From Anaerolineaceae bacterium (GTDB taxonomy: Bacteria > Chloroflexota > Anaerolineae > JAAYZQ01), in the NCBI GenBank assembly GCA_012514775.1, contig JAAYZQ010000135.1:1-8203 (forward strand): a DNA stretch of 8,203 bases. The letters run 5' to 3'. The translations under genes were made by a program, and so were the position numbers. Positions 5,753 through 8,203 of the stretch are shown here, piece after piece (position 1 is the stretch's first letter; each line of letters begins with the position of its first letter). The notes beneath the pieces were generated by a model, which worked only from the letters and a program-made list of their open reading frames with translations, was not told the origin of the DNA and made no database searches.

Positions 5753-6961
5753 TCAGACCGCGCCGGCGCGGCGCAGCTCGGCGCACTCTTCGGCAGTGTG
5801 GCCCAGCACCTGCGCCAGCACCTCGTCGGTGTGCTCGCCCAGGCGTGGCGGCGGGCGGCGGACGGCTGCCGGCGTCGCCGAGAGCTTGTAGGGAAAGCCC
5901 GGAAAGCGGACCGTGCCGGCACCGGGATGCTCTGCCGACAGGACCATCTCCCTGGCCTCGGCCTGGGGATGCTGAAACACCTCGGGCACGCTGTTGATGG
6001 GGCCGCAGGGCAGCCCGGCCTCGCGAAACAGGTCCAGCCACTCCCCGGCGTCCCGCTGCTGGAAGGCCCCGCTCAGGATCTCGTGCAGCTCCGCGCGGTT
6101 GGTCACGCGGGCGCCGTTGCTGGCAAAGCGGGGGTCGTCCTTCAGCCCCGGCTGGCCGATGGCCTCACACAGCACGGAAAACTGCCCGTTGTTGGCTGCC
6201 GCCAGGGCGAACCAGCGGTCGCGGGCGGGAAAGGCCTCGTAGGGGCAGATGCTGGGGTGGGCATTGCCCAGGCGCCGGGGCCCCTCGCCGCTCACCAGGT
6301 GGTTCGAGGCCACGTTGGTGAGCAGCGCCGCCATCCCATCCAGGAGCGACATGTCCACCAACTGCCCCTCGCCCGTGCGCTGCCTTGCCTGCAGGGCGGC
6401 CAGGATGGCCGTGCTGGCAAACATGCCCGTGGTAATGTCGACGATGGGCACGCCCACCCGGTAGGGTGGGCCGTCTTCCGGCCCGGTGATGCCCATCATG
6501 CCGCCCTCGGCCTGGATGACAAAGTCATAGCCCGGCTGCTGGGCGTAGGGGCCGGTGCGCCCGTAGCCGCTGATGGAGCAGTAGACCAGCCGGGGATTGT
6601 AGCAGCGGATCTGCTCGTATCCCAGGCCCATCTCGTCCAGGGTGCCCGTCCGATAGTTCTCGACCAGCGCGTCCGAGACGACGGCCAGGTTGCGCACCAG
6701 GCGTTGGCCCTCGGGGCTCTTCAGGTTTACCGTAATGCTGCGCTTGTTGCGGTTGGTGGCCAGGAAATAGGCCGACTCGCCCGGGTACGGCCCGTAGGGC
6801 TCGCCGACAAAGGGCGGGCCCCAGCCCCGGCTTTCGTCGCCCTGGCCCGGCCGCTCCACCTTGATCACGTCGGCGCCCAGGTCGCCGAGCATCATGGTGC
6901 AAAACGGCCCTGCCAGGGCCCTGGTCAGATCCAGAACGCGCAGGCCGTCGAGTGCTTGCAT
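5753..6961 (-). CDS. CaiB/BaiF (class III) CoA-transferase family protein
   Basis: This 402-residue protein has the usual length for formyl-CoA transferase/CaiB relatives. These enzymes move CoA between a thioester donor and a carboxylic acid through an aspartyl-CoA anhydride. Recognisable parts are LDGLRVLDLTRALAGPF at 4-20, LGADVIKVERPG at 28-39, NRNKRSITVNLKSPEG at 70-85, YGRTGP at 133-138, and VGVPIVDITTG at 169-179. By-eye alignment with O. formigenes formyl-CoA transferase puts the catalytic Asp (its Asp169) at Asp175. The C-terminal GLPCGPINSVPEVF (316-329) and LGEHTDEVL (374-382) are also typical. The ATG at 6961 follows AGGAG at 5 nt; the frame continues 33 codons upstream into the promoter region, so the shorter start is preferred. 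It is the first gene of the leftward block. Acid and donor substrates cannot be read from the sequence; formyl-CoA, carnitine, bile-acid and aromatic-acid enzymes share these motifs. Confidence 0.94.
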   Translation of the reverse strand: MQALDGLRVLDLTRALAGPFCTMMLGDLGADVIKVERPGQGDESRGWGPPFVGEPYGPYPGESAYFLATNRNKRSITVNLKSPEGQRLVRNLAVVSDALVENYRTGTLDEMGLGYEQIRCYNPRLVYCSISGYGRTGPYAQQPGYDFVIQAEGGMMGITGPEDGPPYRVGVPIVDITTGMFASTAILAALQARQRTGEGQLVDMSLLDGMAALLTNVASNHLVSGEGPRRLGNAHPSICPYEAFPARDRWFALAAANNGQFSVLCEAIGQPGLKDDPRFASNGARVTNRAELHEILSGAFQQRDAGEWLDLFREAGLPCGPINSVPEVFQHPQAEAREMVLSAEHPGAGTVRFPGFPYKLSATPAAVRRPPPRLGEHTDEVLAQVLGHTAEECAELRRAGAV

Positions 6962-7050
6962 CCTCACTCCTCTTTGCCGGATAATAACGTCGAGCGCAGA
7001 GCCGGCGTCGTCCCGCACGGCCGAAAGTCCCGGCGCAGCCCTGCTCGCAG

Positions 7051-7079
7051 AGTATACCACGGAAGGATGAGACAGGCAA
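7051..7079 (-). promoter_or_regulatory. Sigma70-type promoter of the leftward operon
   Basis: On the minus strand TTGCCT (7079-7074) and TATACT (7056-7051) are separated by exactly 17 nt, close to the TTGACA-17-TATAAT consensus. Transcription would begin near 7044, giving an untranslated leader of about 80 nt before the CoA-transferase ATG. That leader is GC-rich with small inverted repeats (for example GCCG...CGGC), but I could not build a convincing riboswitch or attenuator. Confidence 0.65.
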
Positions 7080-7126
7080 AAGGGCGGATCGCCACTTCTA
7101 AAGAGTCTAAAAGGGTGTCCCGCGAT

Positions 7127-7155
7127 TTGCCCGGACCGGGTTCCTGCCGTATACT
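7127..7155 (+). promoter_or_regulatory. Sigma70-type promoter of topA, placed for a leaderless transcript
   Basis: TTGCCC (7127-7132), 17 nt, then TATACT (7150-7155). Only six bases separate the -10 box from the topA ATG at 7162, so the expected transcription start falls on or next to the start codon. No Shine-Dalgarno sequence precedes the ATG, which agrees with a leaderless mRNA. The box architecture is nearly identical to the divergent promoter, and 47 bp separate the two -35 boxes. Confidence 0.65.
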
Positions 7156-7161
7156 AACGGT

Positions 7162-8203
7162 ATGTCACGAGTTGTCATCGTCGAGTCGCCCGCCAAGGCG
7201 AAAACACTGGCCGGCATCCTCGGGCCGGGTTACCGGGTGCTGGCCTCCCTGGGCCACGTCCGCGACCTGCCGCCGAAGGAGCTGGGGGTGGACGTGGCGA
7301 ACGGCTTTCGCCCCCGCTACGTCACCGCCCGCGGCAAGCAAAAGACGATCCGGCGGCTGCGGGAGGCGGTCCAGGGTGCCGAGGAGGTCTACCTGGCCAC
7401 CGACCCCGACCGCGAGGGCGAGGCCATCGCCTGGCACGTGCTCCAGGCGACCAAACCGCCGCGGAGCGTGCCCGTGCGGCGCGTGGCGTTCCACGCCATC
7501 ACCCCCGCGGCCGTGCGCGAGGCCATGGACCGGCCCGGCCAGATCGACGAGCGCCTGGTGGAGGCGCAGCAGACGCGGCGCATCCTCGACCGGCTGGTGG
7601 GCTACCAGGTGAGCCCGCTCCTGTGGCGGCGCGTGCGGCGCACGCCCCGCCCGGCAAAGGGCAGCGGCGGGGGGCTTTCAGCCGGCCGCGTGCAGACGGC
7701 GGCGCTGCGCCTGGTGGTGGACCGCGAGCGCGAGATCGAGGCCTTTGTGCCCGAGGAGTACTGGACGCTCCACGCGCGCCTGGCCCAGCAGGTGCCCGAG
7801 CCCGTGCCCTTCCTGGCCGAGCTGTGGCGCATTGCCGGGAAAAAGCCGGACTTGCGCACCGAGGCCGACGTGCAGGCCATCGTCGACGAGCTGGACCCGC
7901 CGGGCGGCCCCCAGGCGCTGTGGTGGGTGGAGAGCAGCGACACGGCCCGCAAGCACCGCCGCCCCGACCCGCCCTTTACCACCAGCACCATGCAGCAGGC
8001 CGCGGCCCGCTCGCTCCACTTCCCACCGGGGCTGACCATGCGCCTGGCCCAGCAGTTGTACGAGGGCCTGCCCGTGGGCGACGAGGGCACGGTGGGCCTC
8101 ATCACCTACATGCGCACCGATTCCACCGCCGTGGCGCCCGAGGCCCAGGCGGCGGCCCGCGAGGTGGTGGAGCGCTTCTGGGGCAAGGAGTACCTGGCCC
8201 CCC
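7162..8203 (+). CDS. topA: DNA topoisomerase I (type IA), N-terminal part, cut by the window edge
   Basis: The first 347 residues are present and the frame is still open at the right edge; a complete bacterial enzyme would have about 700-900. Topoisomerase I relaxes negative supercoils by passing one strand through a transient break. The TOPRIM domain starts with VVIVESPAKAKTL (4-16, Glu8) and includes DPDREGEAIAWH at 81-92, with Asp81, Asp83 and Glu85 as Mg2+ ligands. LSAGRVQTAALRLVVDRE (172-189) is the conserved core helix region, and GLITYMRTDS at 312-321 holds the strand-cleaving Tyr316 and its partner Arg318. The ATG at 7162 begins right at the family's normal N terminus. No Shine-Dalgarno is present; a promoter -10 box six bases upstream suggests leaderless translation. 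It is divergent from the metabolic operon and probably unrelated in function. Confidence 0.97.
   Translation, partial: MSRVVIVESPAKAKTLAGILGPGYRVLASLGHVRDLPPKELGVDVANGFRPRYVTARGKQKTIRRLREAVQGAEEVYLATDPDREGEAIAWHVLQATKPPRSVPVRRVAFHAITPAAVREAMDRPGQIDERLVEAQQTRRILDRLVGYQVSPLLWRRVRRTPRPAKGSGGGLSAGRVQTAALRLVVDREREIEAFVPEEYWTLHARLAQQVPEPVPFLAELWRIAGKKPDLRTEADVQAIVDELDPPGGPQALWWVESSDTARKHRRPDPPFTTSTMQQAAARSLHFPPGLTMRLAQQLYEGLPVGDEGTVGLITYMRTDSTAVAPEAQAAAREVVERFWGKEYLAP

Noticed and set aside
6962..7050. Riboswitch in the leader of the CoA-transferase operon
   Set aside because: The leader is GC-rich and can form small stems, but I recognise no conserved aptamer core and no terminator/antiterminator pair.
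5483..7612. 709-codon open frame on the plus strand
   Set aside because: It runs antisense to the CoA-transferase and hydrolase genes and out of frame through topA. Its product is rich in Arg, Gly, Ala and His with no family motif, whereas the overlapped genes have full catalytic signatures. Long antisense frames are expected at this G+C content.

Overview
The window is very G+C-rich (roughly two thirds G+C by eye) and codes almost throughout for ordinary bacterial metabolism, with short repeat-rich spacers at the left end and between the two convergent blocks. Every leftward gene has a strong purine-rich Shine-Dalgarno sequence, whereas topA appears to be leaderless. I see no phylogenetic marker that settles the organism. 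A high-GC bacterium of the Chloroflexota type (or a similar deep-branching lineage) is my low-confidence guess, from overall gene content and the short degenerate intergenic repeats.

Layout, left to right. (1) Positions 1-178 are non-coding: a 58-bp tandem repeat in two copies, the second split by a 52-bp hairpin-forming insertion. (2) A rightward gene (200-1078) encodes a DUF2877/AllH-family protein, related to a subunit of oxamate carbamoyltransferase. (3) Positions 1079-1273 are a convergent spacer with a GC hairpin, an 8-bp tandem repeat and a duplicated ~55-bp element, one copy of which carries a perfect 14-bp inverted repeat. (4) A leftward five-gene block (6961 down to 1274) encodes, in transcription order, a class III (CaiB/BaiF) CoA-transferase, a YqiA-like alpha/beta hydrolase, and the FAD, [2Fe-2S] and molybdopterin subunits of a xanthine dehydrogenase/aldehyde oxidase-family hydroxylase. 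(5) Positions 6962-7161 are a divergent control region with two matching sigma70-type promoters. (6) A rightward topA (DNA topoisomerase I) begins at 7162 and runs off the right edge.

The three hydroxylase subunits should form one FAD/[2Fe-2S]/Mo enzyme that hydroxylates an aldehyde or heterocycle. The co-directional CoA-transferase and hydrolase suggest that the same pathway handles a carboxylic acid or its CoA thioester. The Mo subunit lacks the Glu that marks true xanthine dehydrogenases, so I leave the substrate open. The AllH-like gene next door is compatible with a purine or nitrogen-compound catabolic neighbourhood, but it is transcribed towards the block and is not part of that operon. 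I found no clear defence system, mobile gene, CRISPR array or RNA gene. The most noteworthy points are the CoA-transferase/hydrolase/molybdenum hydroxylase operon, the matched divergent promoters with a leaderless topA, and the small palindromic repeats.
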